A DNA stretch of 64,000 nt from Streptomyces sp. CB02261 (GTDB taxonomy: Bacteria; Actinomycetota; Actinomycetes; Streptomycetales; Streptomycetaceae): contig NZ_LIVX01000015.1 in the NCBI RefSeq assembly GCF_001905665.1, positions 1 through 64,000 of the forward strand, written 5' to 3'. This document shows, one piece after another, positions 50,317 to 60,401 of the stretch (position 1 is its first letter; every line of letters starts with the position of its first letter). Made by a program: the position numbers and the translations under genes. A model generated the notes under the pieces. That model was given only the letters and a program-made list of their open reading frames with translations. It made no database searches and had not been told where the DNA came from.

Positions 50317-51561
50317 ATGACTGTCGACGTACGCACGGTGGCGGAGTCCGAGTTCCCCGACTGGCAGCGCGCCCTGCGCACCGGGTTCCTCCGCCCGCCC
50401 GTCGTGACCGACGAGGAGGTCGCCGACCGGCTGGCGCACGTCGACCTCGCGCGGACCCTCGGCGCCTTCGACCGGGACCGGGTCGTCGCCACCTTCCGGT
50501 CGTTCCGCCAGGAGGTCAGCACCGTCGGCGGAGGCAGCCTCACCGCCGACGCGATCAGCCAGGTGACCGTCTCCCCGACGCACCGCAGGCGCGGGCTGCT
50601 CAGCCGGATGATGACCACCGACCTGGCCGCCGCGAAGGAGCGGGGCGACGCGATCGCGACCCTGATCGCCGCCGAGTACCCGATCTACGGACGGTTCGGC
50701 TTCGGCGCCGCGAGCTGGGCCACCGAGTGGAGCGTGGACGTGCGCAGGGCCGGGCTCGACCCGCGCCGCTCGGGCCGCCCGGAGGACGGCGGCCGGATCG
50801 ACCTGACCGACGCCGAGGAGATCCGCAAGGCCGGTCCCGCCGTGCACCGGCGGCTCGCCGGCGTCCGCGCGGGGGTCACCGACCGCAGTGCCCGCGACTG
50901 GGAGGTCGGCACCGGCCTCGGCGTGCACAGCGAGCCCTGGCGGGAGCCGTTCTACGCGGTGTACCGCGCGGAGTCCGGCGAGGTCGAGGGGTTCGTGTCC
51001 TACACGGCCGACGACAAGTGGGGCGACGCCAAGCAGCCGCTGAACACCGCGACCGTACGGGACCTGATCGCCGTCACCCCCGCCGCCGAGCGGGCCCTCT
51101 GGCACTACCTGTGCTCCGTCGACTGGGTCGGCACGGTCCGCTCCGGCTACCGGGCGCCCGACGACCCGCTGCCGATGCTGCTGCCCGACCCGCGCGCCGC
51201 GAGGACGCTGACGTACGTGGACATGCTGTGGGTGCGGGTCCTGGACGTCGTCCGGGTCCTGGAGAGCCGGACGTACCCGGTGGCGGACGGCCTCGTGCTC
51301 GACCTGCGGGACGGGGACGGGCTCGCCGGCGGGCGCTACCGGCTCGACGCCTCCCCGGCCGGCGCCACCGCCGTCCGTACCGCCGAGTCCGCCGATCTGG
51401 CCTTCGACATCGCCGAGTTGGGCACGCTCACCCTCGGTGACGAGTCGGCGGTACGGCTCTGCCGGCTCGGGCGCGTCGAGGAGCTGACGGCGGGCGCCGC
51501 CGCCCGCGCCGACCTGCTGTTCCGTACGCCGCTGCGGCCGTTCTCGCCGGACATCTTCTGA
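50317..51561 (+). CDS. Eis-like GNAT acetyltransferase
   Basis: 414 aa. N-terminal GNAT domain with VSPTHRRRGLLSRMMTTDLAAAKERGDAI, a second GNAT-like half and an SCP2-like C-terminal domain ending in the Phe of SPDIF, which in Eis supplies the catalytic carboxylate. Eis proteins acetylate aminoglycosides and other polyamines. AAGG precedes the ATG. Whether it gives resistance is not evident. Confidence 0.92.
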   Translation: MTVDVRTVAESEFPDWQRALRTGFLRPPVVTDEEVADRLAHVDLARTLGAFDRDRVVATFRSFRQEVSTVGGGSLTADAISQVTVSPTHRRRGLLSRMMTTDLAAAKERGDAIATLIAAEYPIYGRFGFGAASWATEWSVDVRRAGLDPRRSGRPEDGGRIDLTDAEEIRKAGPAVHRRLAGVRAGVTDRSARDWEVGTGLGVHSEPWREPFYAVYRAESGEVEGFVSYTADDKWGDAKQPLNTATVRDLIAVTPAAERALWHYLCSVDWVGTVRSGYRAPDDPLPMLLPDPRAARTLTYVDMLWVRVLDVVRVLESRTYPVADGLVLDLRDGDGLAGGRYRLDASPAGATAVRTAESADLAFDIAELGTLTLGDESAVRLCRLGRVEELTAGAAARADLLFRTPLRPFSPDIF

Positions 51562-51596
51562 CGCCTTCCCGGACCTCTCCCGGGGCCCGGCCGCCG

Positions 51597-52362
51597 TCAG
51601 CGCGTCCGCAGCCGGAAGAGGAACCCGGAGGCCGCGACGGCGACCGCGAGCAGGGCCGCGCACCAGGCCAGGGCGGTCCAGGGGGAGTTCCCGACCGGCT
51701 GGTCGAGCAGCAGCCCGCGCATCGACTCGATCAGCGGGGTCACCGGCTGGTGCTCGGCGAAGCCGTGCAGCCAGCTCGGCATGGTGTCGATCGGTACGAA
51801 CGCGCTGCTCGGGTAGGGCAGGAACATCATGAAGAAGGTGACCGCTCCGGCCGCCTCCGCCGTCCTGGTGAGCAGGCCGACGGCCGCCGACAGCCAGGAG
51901 ACGGCCGTGATGTAGGCGAGCAGCAGTCCGATCGCCGCGAGCCAGCCGCCCGCCGTGGCGGCGGGGCGGAAGCCGATGAGGAAGGCGACGCCGAGGACGA
52001 GGGCCGTCGAGAGCACGTTGCGGGTGACGGTGGCGGCCACGTGCCCGGCGAGGAACGGCGTGCCGCCGACGTCGAGCGTGCGGAAGCGGTCGACGACCCC
52101 GAGCCGCATGTCCTCGCTGACGGTGACGGCGGTGCCGGCCGCCCCGAATCCGGCGCAGAGGACGAGGACGCCGGGGACGACGTAGGTGACGTACCGGGTG
52201 CCGGTGTCGATGGCTCCGCCGAAGAAGTAGACGAAGACCAGCATCAGCATGATCGGCATCATCATCGAGGTGATGACGGCGTCGAGGTTGCGGCGGCTGA
52301 GCCGGATGCCGCGCCCGGCGAGTGTGCTCGCCGCGGTGAGCGGCCTCGGGGCGGTGAGGGTG

Positions 52363-52370
<8 letters not shown>
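51597..52370 (-). CDS. DrrB-like ABC-2 permease
   Basis: 257 aa with six membrane helices and the ABC-2 signature region (LPYPSSAFVPIDTMPSWLHGFAEHQPVTPLIESMRGLLLDQP). GTG 52370 overlaps the ATPase 3' end by 8 bp. DrrAB-type exporters expel hydrophobic drugs. The divergent TetR genes are probable controllers. Confidence 0.92.
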
Positions 52371-53331
<961 letters not shown>

Positions 53332-53390
53332 GGGTGTGCTCCCTGGGCTCATGGGTGGGTGGTCGCGTGGCCGGGCTCGCACGGCGTACT

Positions 53391-53405
53391 GCGTATGCCA
53401 TACGC
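53391..53405. promoter_or_regulatory. TetR-type operator
   Basis: GCGTATG-C-CATACGC, a perfect 15-bp palindrome between the divergent ABC and TetR genes, followed by partly overlapping GTTAC/GTAA elements (TTAC-TGT-GTAA, 53407-53417; GTTACGC, 53420-53426). Likely bound by the adjacent TetR protein. Confidence 0.7.
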
Positions 53406-53475
53406 GTTACTGTGTAAGGGTTACGCATTACTAGGATGGACGTCAAGCGTGCGAGGTGGCCGGGAGGCGGCGGTT

Positions 53476-54246
53476 ATGGCGGAGGACGAGGGCGGCACGG
53501 GTGACGGCGGGACGTTTCTGCCGCCGAGCATCGAGGCCGCCTGGGGGCTGCGGGAGCGCCCCTCGAAGGGGCCCAAGCCCGGACTGGCCCTGGACCGGAT
53601 CGTCGACGCGGCCGTCGCGCTCGCGGCGGCCGAGGGTCTCGGCGCCGTCTCCATGGGCCGGGTCGCCAAGGAGCTCGGCGTCTCGACGATGTCCCTCTAC
53701 CGGTACGTCTCCGCCAAGAGCGAGCTGTACGTCCTCATGCAGGAGTCCGCCACCGGCGCCCCGCCCGCGCTCTTCCCGCCCGGCGCCGGATGGCGCGAGG
53801 CCCTGGAGGCCTGGGCGTGGGCGCTGCGCGAGGTCTATCGCCGCAACCTCTGGATGCTGCGGCTTCCCGTGTCCGGGCCGCCCGCGACCCCGAACTCGGT
53901 CGCCTGGTGGGAGAAGGCCCTCGCCGCCCTCGACGGCACGGGCCTCGACGCGGGCGGCAAGATCTCGGTGACCATGCTGCTCGGCGGGTTCGTCCGGAAC
54001 GACGCCCTGGTCATGGCCGACCTCGACGCCGTCATCGAGGGGAGCGGCGCGAGCCCGGAGGACGTCCTCTCCCGGTACGCCCGCACCCTGCGGCGGCTCG
54101 CCGACCCGGAGCGGTACCCGGAGGTGGCGCGGCTGCTGGACTCGGGGGTGATGGACGTCGCCGACGAGCCGGAGGCGGAGTTCCGCTTCGGTCTCGCCCG
54201 GATCCTGGACGGGGTCGCCGCGCTGGTGGAAGGGCGCGCCGCATGA
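53476..54246 (+). CDS. TetR family regulator (TetR_C subtype)
   Basis: 256 aa. An N-terminal extension of 35 residues precedes the helix-turn-helix (LALDRIVDAAVALAAAEGLGAVSMGRVAKELGVSTMSLYRYVSAKSEL). The C-terminal domain is of the tetracycline-repressor type (RNLWMLRLPVSGPPATPNSVAWWEKALAAL). GGGAGG is 8 bases before ATG 53476. Probable repressor of the divergent DrrAB pair. Overlaps the next tetR by 4 bp. Confidence 0.92.
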   Translation: MAEDEGGTGDGGTFLPPSIEAAWGLRERPSKGPKPGLALDRIVDAAVALAAAEGLGAVSMGRVAKELGVSTMSLYRYVSAKSELYVLMQESATGAPPALFPPGAGWREALEAWAWALREVYRRNLWMLRLPVSGPPATPNSVAWWEKALAALDGTGLDAGGKISVTMLLGGFVRNDALVMADLDAVIEGSGASPEDVLSRYARTLRRLADPERYPEVARLLDSGVMDVADEPEAEFRFGLARILDGVAALVEGRAA

Positions 54247-54350
54247 CCCCGGACCGGGACGCGCAGGATCCCGTCGCCGCCCCCGGGCTGCGTTCCATGA
54301 CCCCGGACCGGGACGCGCCCGAGGCCGTCGCCGCGCCCGGCCTGCGCGAG
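54243..54350 (+). repeat. 54-bp tandem duplication spanning a start codon
   Basis: Two 54-bp units (54243-54296 and 54297-54350) each begin ATGACCCCGGACCGGGACGC and encode MTPDRDA-x-x-x-VAAPGLR. They differ at 11 or so positions. The second unit has its own ATG, giving two possible starts for the TetR protein. Confidence 0.93.
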
Positions 54351-54959
54351 CGGAAGAAGGAGCGCACCCGGCAGGCGCTGTCGGACGCGGCCGTCGCGCT
54401 CTTCCTGGAGCGGGGCTTCGACGCGGTGTCGGTCGCGGAGGTGGCCGCCGCCGCCGAGGTGTCCAAGCCGACCCTCTTCCGGTACTTCCCCGCCAAGGAG
54501 GACCTGGTCCTCCACCGGTTCGCCGACCACGAGGACGAGGCCGCCCGCGTGGTGGCCGCCGGGCGCCGCGCCGGCACCGCCCCGCTCGACGCGCTGTACG
54601 CGCACCTGCTCGACGGGCTCGCCCGGCGCGACCCGGTCACCGGACTCTGCGACCACCCGGAGGTCCTGGCGTACCTCCGGCTCCTGTACGGCACACCGGC
54701 CCTGGTCGGCCGCCTCCACGCGTACCGCGTGCGGTCGGAGGCGGCGCTCGCGGACGCGCTCGCCGCCGAAGGGGCGGGGGGAGTCGACGGGCTGGCCGCC
54801 CGGCTCGCCGCCGGGCAGATCGTGACCGTGCTGCGGGTCCTCGCGGAGGAGAACACGGCCCGGATCGCGGACGGGGAGACGGCCGACGCGGTGGAGGCGG
54901 ACGCGATGGAGGCGGCCGGGCTGGCGTTCCGGGCCTTGCGGGAGGGGCTCGCGATCTGA
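54243..54959 (+). CDS. TetR family regulator with duplicated N-terminus
   Basis: 238 aa (220 aa if started at the second ATG, 54297). After the duplicated 18-residue leader comes the helix-turn-helix (RKKERTRQALSDAAVALFLERGFDAVSVAEVAAAAEVSKPTLFRYFPAKEDL). ATG 54243 overlaps the upstream tetR stop (ATGA), which supports the first start. The ligand domain is of unknown specificity. Confidence 0.9.
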   Translation: MTPDRDAQDPVAAPGLRSMTPDRDAPEAVAAPGLRERKKERTRQALSDAAVALFLERGFDAVSVAEVAAAAEVSKPTLFRYFPAKEDLVLHRFADHEDEAARVVAAGRRAGTAPLDALYAHLLDGLARRDPVTGLCDHPEVLAYLRLLYGTPALVGRLHAYRVRSEAALADALAAEGAGGVDGLAARLAAGQIVTVLRVLAEENTARIADGETADAVEADAMEAAGLAFRALREGLAI

Positions 54960-55036
54960 GGGCGGAGCAGGCCGTGGCGCCACCCGCTCGGACTCCGACG
55001 TGAGCGGCCGGGCCGTGGCGCCACCGCTCGGACTCC
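54956..55036 (+). repeat. imperfect direct repeat after the second tetR stop
   Basis: About 40-bp units: GAtcTGAGgg...GGCCGTGGCGCCACC and GAcgTGAGcgg...GGCCGTGGCGCCACC followed by CGCTCGGACTCC. The best matching parts are 54971-54996 and 55012-55036 (one base longer in the first). The first unit contains the TetR stop codon. Each holds the palindrome TGGCGCCA. Confidence 0.8.
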
Positions 55037-55126
55037 CGAGGTGGGCAGCGGGGGCCTGCGGGACCGCCCGCTCCGTAGACAAGTAAAAAATGTAACTCAG
55101 TAACGCTTTCCGTTAGGCTTGCCGGA

Positions 55127-57166
55127 ATGACGTCACTGGACCTTGAGCTCGCCCGCGAACGCTCCCACCACGACGCCTGCCGCGCCGCCCTGACCCGGAT
55201 GACCGAGGACGTCGCCGAACAGGTCGTCACCGGCGAGGACACCGCCGCGTCCGGCGCCGACGCCGAGGCGCTCGGCAGACACCTGCGCAGCCGCGCCAAG
55301 GAGATGCGGGAGCAGCCGCCGGGCCCGCTGTTCTTCGGCCGGCTCGACCGCGAGGACGGCCAGATCCATCACATCGGCCGCCGCCGGATCGCCGAGGACC
55401 CCGCCGCCCCGCCGCTCGTCGTCGACTGGCGCGCCCCCGTCTCCCGCGCCTACTACCAGGCCGGCGCCCACGACCCGCAGGGCGTCCTGCGGCGCCGCCG
55501 CTTCGGCTGGGCGCCGCACAGCAGGGGCGCGACGGAGGACCTGACCGCCCTGGAGGACGAATCCCTCACGGCCGGCGGCGCCGGGACGGTCAGCGCCCTC
55601 GTCACCGGGGAGATCGAGCGGCCTCGGGTCGGCCCCATGCGGGACATCGCCGCCACCATCCAGCCCGAACAGGACGACCTCGTGCGCTCCGACCCGGCCG
55701 CCTCGCTGTGCGTGCAGGGCGCGCCCGGCACCGGCAAGACCGCCGTGGGGCTGCACCGGGCCGCGTACCTCCTCTACACCCATCCGCAGCGGATCCGCCG
55801 CTCCGGACTCCTCGTCCTCGGACCGCACCGCGCCTTCCTCTCCTACATCGCGGAGGTGCTGCCGTCGCTCGGCGAGACCGGCATCCGCCAGGCCACCCTC
55901 GACGAGGAGATCGCCCGCCATCCGGTACGCGCCGAGGACGGCGAGGCGGCGGCCCTGGTCAAACACGACGGCCGGATGGCGGGGGTGCTGCACCGGGCCC
56001 TGTACGGCAGGGTCGATCCGGCCCCGGCGGACGACCTCGCCGTCCCCGACGGCTCCTACCACTGGCGGCTGCCCGCCGGCCTGCTCGCGGAGATCGTCGA
56101 GGCCGTACGGGAGGAGGCGCCGCCCTACGCGACGGGCCGTGAGCGCGTCCGCGCCCGGGTCGTACGGGCCCTCCAGCTCCAGGCCGAGCGCCGGTCGGGA
56201 CCGATGGGCGCGGCCTGGGCGCGGCGGATCGAACGGGCGCGGGCGGTGAGCGCGTTCCTCGACGCGTGCTGGCCGAGAACGACGCCGGAGGAGGTCCTCG
56301 CGGAGGTCCTCGCCGACCCCGCCGACCGCACTCTGACGGAGGCCGAACGGGCCGCGATCCGCTGGGAACGGCCGCCGCGCTCGTACCGTTCGGCGCGCTG
56401 GACCGCCGCCGATCTCGTCCTCCTCGACGAGCTGGCGGGCCTGATCGAACGGCCGGAGAGCTACGGCCACGTCGTCGTCGACGAGGCCCAGGACCTGTCG
56501 CCCATGCAGTGCCGGGCCATCGCCCGCCGCACCGCCTTCGGCTCGCTCACCGTCCTCGGCGACCTGGCGCAGGGCACCACCCCGTGGGCCGCCCGGACCT
56601 GGCGCGACCAACTCGCCCACCTGGGCAAGGCGGAGGCGCCCGTCGTGCCGCTCACCCTCGGCTACCGCGTCCCGGCGGTGATCGTGGACCTCGCCAACCG
56701 GCTCCTTCCCCACCTGGGCGCGGACGTGCCCGCCGGGCGCTCGGTCCGCAGGGACGGCGAGGTGTCGGTGCACCGGACGACGGACCTCCTGGCCGCGACC
56801 CGCGAGGCCGTCGCCGCCGCGCTCACGGCCGAGGGCTCGGTGGGGGTGATCACCGCCGGCGGCCTGGCCGGTCCCGTGGGCGAGGCGGTGCGGGCCTGCG
56901 GGGCGGAGGAGCGGGTGACCGTGCTGCCCGCTTCGGTCGTCAAGGGCCTGGAGTTCGACCATGTCGTGGTGGTCGAACCGGCCGCGATCGTGGCCGCCGA
57001 GGCACGCGGCGCGAACCGCCTGTACGTGGCGCTCACCCGGGCGGTGTCCCGGCTGACGCTGGTACACGCGGCGGAGCTGCCGGAGTGGCTGGGGCGCGAG
57101 GCGGGGGCGGCGCCGGGGGCTGGTGGGACGGCTGCGGAGGGGCCGGTTCTCCGTACAGCGCCGTGA
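55127..57166 (+). CDS. HelD-like helicase (UvrD/Rep superfamily)
   Basis: 679 aa. An N-terminal helical region, Walker A GAPGTGKT (198-205), motif II VVVDEAQDLSPMQ and motif VI-like RLYVALTRAVSRLTL match HelD proteins, which remodel RNA polymerase and recycle it. Some actinobacterial HelD proteins (HelR) protect against rifamycins; this cannot be decided here. The ATG 55127 lies about 8 bases after TAGGCT, so the message may be leaderless. Its last 134 bp overlap the convergent WYL regulator. Confidence 0.9.
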   Translation: MTSLDLELARERSHHDACRAALTRMTEDVAEQVVTGEDTAASGADAEALGRHLRSRAKEMREQPPGPLFFGRLDREDGQIHHIGRRRIAEDPAAPPLVVDWRAPVSRAYYQAGAHDPQGVLRRRRFGWAPHSRGATEDLTALEDESLTAGGAGTVSALVTGEIERPRVGPMRDIAATIQPEQDDLVRSDPAASLCVQGAPGTGKTAVGLHRAAYLLYTHPQRIRRSGLLVLGPHRAFLSYIAEVLPSLGETGIRQATLDEEIARHPVRAEDGEAAALVKHDGRMAGVLHRALYGRVDPAPADDLAVPDGSYHWRLPAGLLAEIVEAVREEAPPYATGRERVRARVVRALQLQAERRSGPMGAAWARRIERARAVSAFLDACWPRTTPEEVLAEVLADPADRTLTEAERAAIRWERPPRSYRSARWTAADLVLLDELAGLIERPESYGHVVVDEAQDLSPMQCRAIARRTAFGSLTVLGDLAQGTTPWAARTWRDQLAHLGKAEAPVVPLTLGYRVPAVIVDLANRLLPHLGADVPAGRSVRRDGEVSVHRTTDLLAATREAVAAALTAEGSVGVITAGGLAGPVGEAVRACGAEERVTVLPASVVKGLEFDHVVVVEPAAIVAAEARGANRLYVALTRAVSRLTLVHAAELPEWLGREAGAAPGAGGTAAEGPVLRTAP

Positions 57167-58085
57167 GTTCGGCCGCGATGCGGGTCAGGGCGGCGCGGGC
57201 CTCGGGTGGGGTGAGGAGTTCCACGCGGGCGCCGAGCCCGGCCAGTCGGGCGGCGATCACCTCGGGCGAGGGGCCGTCGGCCTCGAAGGGCGTCCAGCCG
57301 TCCGGGGCGCGTTCCCCGTACCGTATCCGCCCTCCGAACAGGCCCTCCAGGACGCCTTCCGTGCCCGGGGCGGCCCGTCCCCGGGCCGTCGCGGCGACCA
57401 GCCGGTCCTCCATGCGGGCGGCGAGCGCGCGCCAGGCGGTGGGCAGGTCGAATCCCTCGGGCCGTACGGCGGGGGCACCGGTCTCGGCCACGGTGGTGAC
57501 GCGGCCGACCCGGAAGGTGCGCAGGCCGTGCTCCGTGTCCGCGACGAGGTAGCGGGCGCCGGACTTCACGGCGATCCCCAGCGGGTGGACGGTCCGCTCG
57601 CGCGGCTCCCGGCCGGGGCGGGCGTAGCCGATCCGGATCTCCCGTGCCTCGACCACCGCCCGCTGGAGCGGACCGAGGGAGGCCTCGTCCGTCTCCGTGC
57701 CCGCCCAGTCCGTACCGTCGGAGATCCCCGCGCGGGCGGCGGTCTCGGCGCCGTCCCTGAGGGGCGCGGGGAGGGCCCGTACGAGCTTCCGCAGGGCGGT
57801 CCGGGTCTGCGGGCTCGCGGTGGCGTCCGAACCGGTCAGGAGGAACAGCGCGCGGATCTCGGGGGCCGTCAGACCCGTCAGGTCGGTGCGGGCGCCGCCG
57901 ACGAGGGACCAGCCGCCGCCCTGGCCCGCCTGCGAGTACACCGGGATCCCGGCGCCGGCGAGCGCTTCGAGGTCCCGGCGCGCGGTGCGCTCGGACACGC
58001 CGAGTTCGGCGGCGAGTCCGGCGGCGGTGACACGTTGCCGGGTCTGGAGGAAGAGCAGGGCGGCGACGAGTCGATCGGCTCTCAT
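57033..58085 (-). CDS. WYL domain transcriptional regulator
   Basis: 350 aa. N-terminal HTH (ADRLVAALLFLQTRQRVTAAGLAAELGVSERTARRDLEALAGAGIPVYSQ) and a WYL domain (EIRIGYARPGREPRERTVHPLGIAVKSGARYLVADTEHGLRTFRVGRV). The C-terminal tail of about 45 residues is Pro-rich (APPQPSHQPPAPPPP). ATG 58085 starts the HTH. The overlap with helD is long and unusual. Confidence 0.92.
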   Translation of the reverse strand: MRADRLVAALLFLQTRQRVTAAGLAAELGVSERTARRDLEALAGAGIPVYSQAGQGGGWSLVGGARTDLTGLTAPEIRALFLLTGSDATASPQTRTALRKLVRALPAPLRDGAETAARAGISDGTDWAGTETDEASLGPLQRAVVEAREIRIGYARPGREPRERTVHPLGIAVKSGARYLVADTEHGLRTFRVGRVTTVAETGAPAVRPEGFDLPTAWRALAARMEDRLVAATARGRAAPGTEGVLEGLFGGRIRYGERAPDGWTPFEADGPSPEVIAARLAGLGARVELLTPPEARAALTRIAAELTALYGEPAPPQPSHQPPAPPPPRAPATPAAPPRVPASAGTPPG

Positions 58086-58138
58086 GGCGCCATTGTCGCC
58101 GTGCGAGCCGGTCGATCCGCCGCCGCTTCGGGGGCCGC

Positions 58139-59611
58139 TCAGTGCGACGCGAGGGCCTTGGCGGATCCGGTCCGCCCGGGTGCCTCCGTGGGGCCGGGGG
58201 CGGCCGGGCGGCGCAGGACGGTGAGGGCGACGGCGAAGGCGGCGACGAGGAGACCGGCGCCGACGCCGAAGGCCAGGTGGTAGCCGCCGGTCAGGGCCTC
58301 GGCGGCGGGGCGGCCGGCGGCGGTGAGGGACTCGGTGCGAGTGGCGGCCAGGGTGGAGAGGACGGCGATGCCGAGGGCCATGCCGATCTGCTGGGTGGTG
58401 TTGAAGAGGCCGGAGGCGAGGCCCGCGTCCGCCTCCTCGGCGCCCGACATGGCGAGCGAGGTGAGGGCGGGGAGCGCCAGACCGAAGCCGGCGGCGAGCA
58501 GCATCACGGGGAGCAGGTCGGTGACGTACGAGGCGTGGACGGGGACGCGGGTCAGCAGGCCGAGGACGCCGACGAGCAGCAGGAGTCCGGTGAGCAGGAC
58601 GTTGCGCTCGCCGAAGCGGGCGATGAGGCGGGCCGAGACGCCGAGCGAGACGGCGCCGATGATCGCGGCCGCGGGCAGCATCGCGAGGCCGGTCGCGGCG
58701 GCTCCGTATCCGAGGACCTTCTGCAGGTAGAGGGCGACGAGGATCTGGAAGGAGAAGAGCGCGGCGACCATCAGCATCTGGACGGCGTTGGCGCCGGAGA
58801 CGCTGCGGGAGCGCAGGATCCGCAGGGGCATGAGCGGGTTCGCGGTCCTCGCCTGGCGGAGGAGGAACCCGGCCAGGAGGGCGAGCGCGAGGGCGCCGAG
58901 GCCGAGGGTGTGCGCCGAACCGGCCCCGTACTCCTCGATCTTGACGACCGCGTAGATCCCGGTCATGAGCCCGGTCGTGACGAGCGCCGCGCCGATGACG
59001 TCGGCGCCCGCCCGGAGCCCCAGGCCCCGGTCGGAGGGGAGGGCGCGGAGGGCGACGAGGAGGGTGGCGACGCCGATCGGCAGGTTGATGAAGAAGATCC
59101 AGTTCCAGTCGAGGGCGTCGGTGAGGACGCCGCCGAGGACCTGGCCGAGCGAGGCGCCGGCGGCGCCGGTGAAGCTGAACACGGCGATGGCGCGGGCGCG
59201 TTCGCGGGGCACGGTGAAGAGGGTCACGAGGATGCCGAGGCCGACGGCCGAGGACATCGCGCTGCCGACGCCCTGGAGGGAGCGGGCGGCGATGAGGACG
59301 CCGGGGGAGGTGGCGACCCCGGCGAGGAGGGAGGCGGCGGTGAAGACCCCGGTGCCGGCCAGGAACATCCGCTTGCGGCCGATCAGGTCGCCGAGGCGGC
59401 CGGCGAGGAGCAGGAGCGAGCCGAAGGCGATCAGGTAGGCGTTGACGACCCAGCTGAGGCCGACCGGGGTGAAGCCGAGGTCGCTCTGGATGGCGGGCAT
59501 CGCGACGGTGACGATGCTCCCGTCGAGGATCGTCATGAGCATGCCCGTGGCGAGGACGCCGAGGGCGAGGCCGGGGGAGAGGGGGCGGGGGGTGGTGCGG
59601 GACGCGGGCAT
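58139..59611 (-). CDS. DHA2-type MFS multidrug exporter
   Basis: 490 aa with fourteen predicted helices. Motif A GRLGDLIGRKRMF follows helix 2, and motif B/C region is in the first half (RSLQGVGSAMSSAVGLGILV). ATG 59611 is chosen because AGGAG is 8 bases upstream; the GTG at 59620 is too close to that site. It exports drugs by proton antiport, probably repressed by the MarR-like protein upstream. Confidence 0.94.
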   Translation of the reverse strand: MPASRTTPRPLSPGLALGVLATGMLMTILDGSIVTVAMPAIQSDLGFTPVGLSWVVNAYLIAFGSLLLLAGRLGDLIGRKRMFLAGTGVFTAASLLAGVATSPGVLIAARSLQGVGSAMSSAVGLGILVTLFTVPRERARAIAVFSFTGAAGASLGQVLGGVLTDALDWNWIFFINLPIGVATLLVALRALPSDRGLGLRAGADVIGAALVTTGLMTGIYAVVKIEEYGAGSAHTLGLGALALALLAGFLLRQARTANPLMPLRILRSRSVSGANAVQMLMVAALFSFQILVALYLQKVLGYGAAATGLAMLPAAAIIGAVSLGVSARLIARFGERNVLLTGLLLLVGVLGLLTRVPVHASYVTDLLPVMLLAAGFGLALPALTSLAMSGAEEADAGLASGLFNTTQQIGMALGIAVLSTLAATRTESLTAAGRPAAEALTGGYHLAFGVGAGLLVAAFAVALTVLRRPAAPGPTEAPGRTGSAKALASH

Positions 59612-59662
59612 GGAGGTCACTCCTGTGCGAGGGGTCCGGGGGAACCGACAAGAGTGACGTTA

Positions 59663-59690
59663 GCAGATGGTTTTGTTGCAGACTATTTTT
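59663..59690. promoter_or_regulatory. AT-rich repeats upstream of the MFS gene
   Basis: GCAGA-N3-TTTT recurs at 59663 and 59678 (period 15) in an AT-rich stretch that ends in a run of six Ts, just upstream of the MFS start. This is the probable promoter/operator of the exporter; the T-rich sequence stands out in GC-rich DNA. A GGGTGAC triplet repeat (59734-59754) lies beyond it. Confidence 0.45.
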
Positions 59691-59757
59691 TACGAAACGG
59701 ATCTGGGGTGTCGTGTACGCGGTGACGCCCGAGGGTGACGGGTGACGGGTGACGGAC

Positions 59758-59788
59758 GGAGGGGCCGGCCAAGGTGGCGGGCCCCTCC
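59758..59788 (-). terminator. terminator after marR
   Basis: Perfect 9-bp stem GGAGGGGCC / GGCCCCTCC with a 13-nt loop, 20 bp after the MarR stop on the minus strand. It would end the marR transcript before the MFS promoter. Confidence 0.75.
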
Positions 59789-59808
59789 TTACGTGCGTCG
59801 CGGACGCC

Positions 59809-60294
59809 TCAGGCGCGCTGCCGGGCCCGGCGGGCTGCCTTCGGGCCCTCGACGGGGGTCTCCAGGTGGCCGGTGGCCAGGCGGTTCAGGGCCCGGAGCA
59901 GGACGGTTCGCTCGTCCTCCGGAAGGGAGGAGAGGGCGCCCTGGTGCACCCCGTCGACGATCTTCCGGCTCTCCCGGGCGACCTCGGCCCCCGCCTCGGT
60001 CACGGCGATGATCCGCGCCCGCCGGTCGGTGCTCGACGGCCGGCGCTCGGCGAGCCCGGCCTTCTCCAGGGCGTCGACGGTGACGACCATGGTCGTCTTG
60101 TCCATGTCGCCGATCTCCGCGAGCTGAGCCTGCGTGCGCTCCTCCTCCAGGGCGTGGACGAGGACGCAGTGCATCCGGGGGGTGAGCCCGATCGCGCCGA
60201 GCTCGGCGGCCATCCGGGTCCGCAGGACGTGACTGGTGTGGTCGAGGAGGTAGGAGAGATCGGGCTCGGTGCGGGTGGGCGCCATGGCGGTCAT
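59809..60294 (-). CDS. MarR family regulator
   Basis: 161 aa. HTH and wing (TQAQLAEIGDMDKTTMVVTVDALEKAGLAERRPSSTDRRARIIAVTEAG). The DRR-A-R pattern in the wing is family-typical. ATG 60294 is preferred; the ATG 9 bases on (60285) is also possible, and a strong ribosome binding site is absent. It lies 198 bp upstream of the MFS exporter on the same strand and probably represses it. Confidence 0.9.
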   Translation of the reverse strand: MTAMAPTRTEPDLSYLLDHTSHVLRTRMAAELGAIGLTPRMHCVLVHALEEERTQAQLAEIGDMDKTTMVVTVDALEKAGLAERRPSSTDRRARIIAVTEAGAEVARESRKIVDGVHQGALSSLPEDERTVLLRALNRLATGHLETPVEGPKAARRARQRA

Positions 60295-60401
60295 GTCTGC
60301 CAGGGTAGCGACCATCGATCCGTCGCGGATTATCGAGAAGCGGACGGATGCGGACTCCTCGCCGCCTGTTGGCGATGAGGCGTACGTCCCGTGCCGGGTC
60401 G

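Noticed and set aside
55050..55085. Possible rifamycin-associated element upstream of helD
   Set aside because: GGGGGCCTGCGGGACCGCCC resembles such an element only loosely, and my memory of the consensus is not firm.
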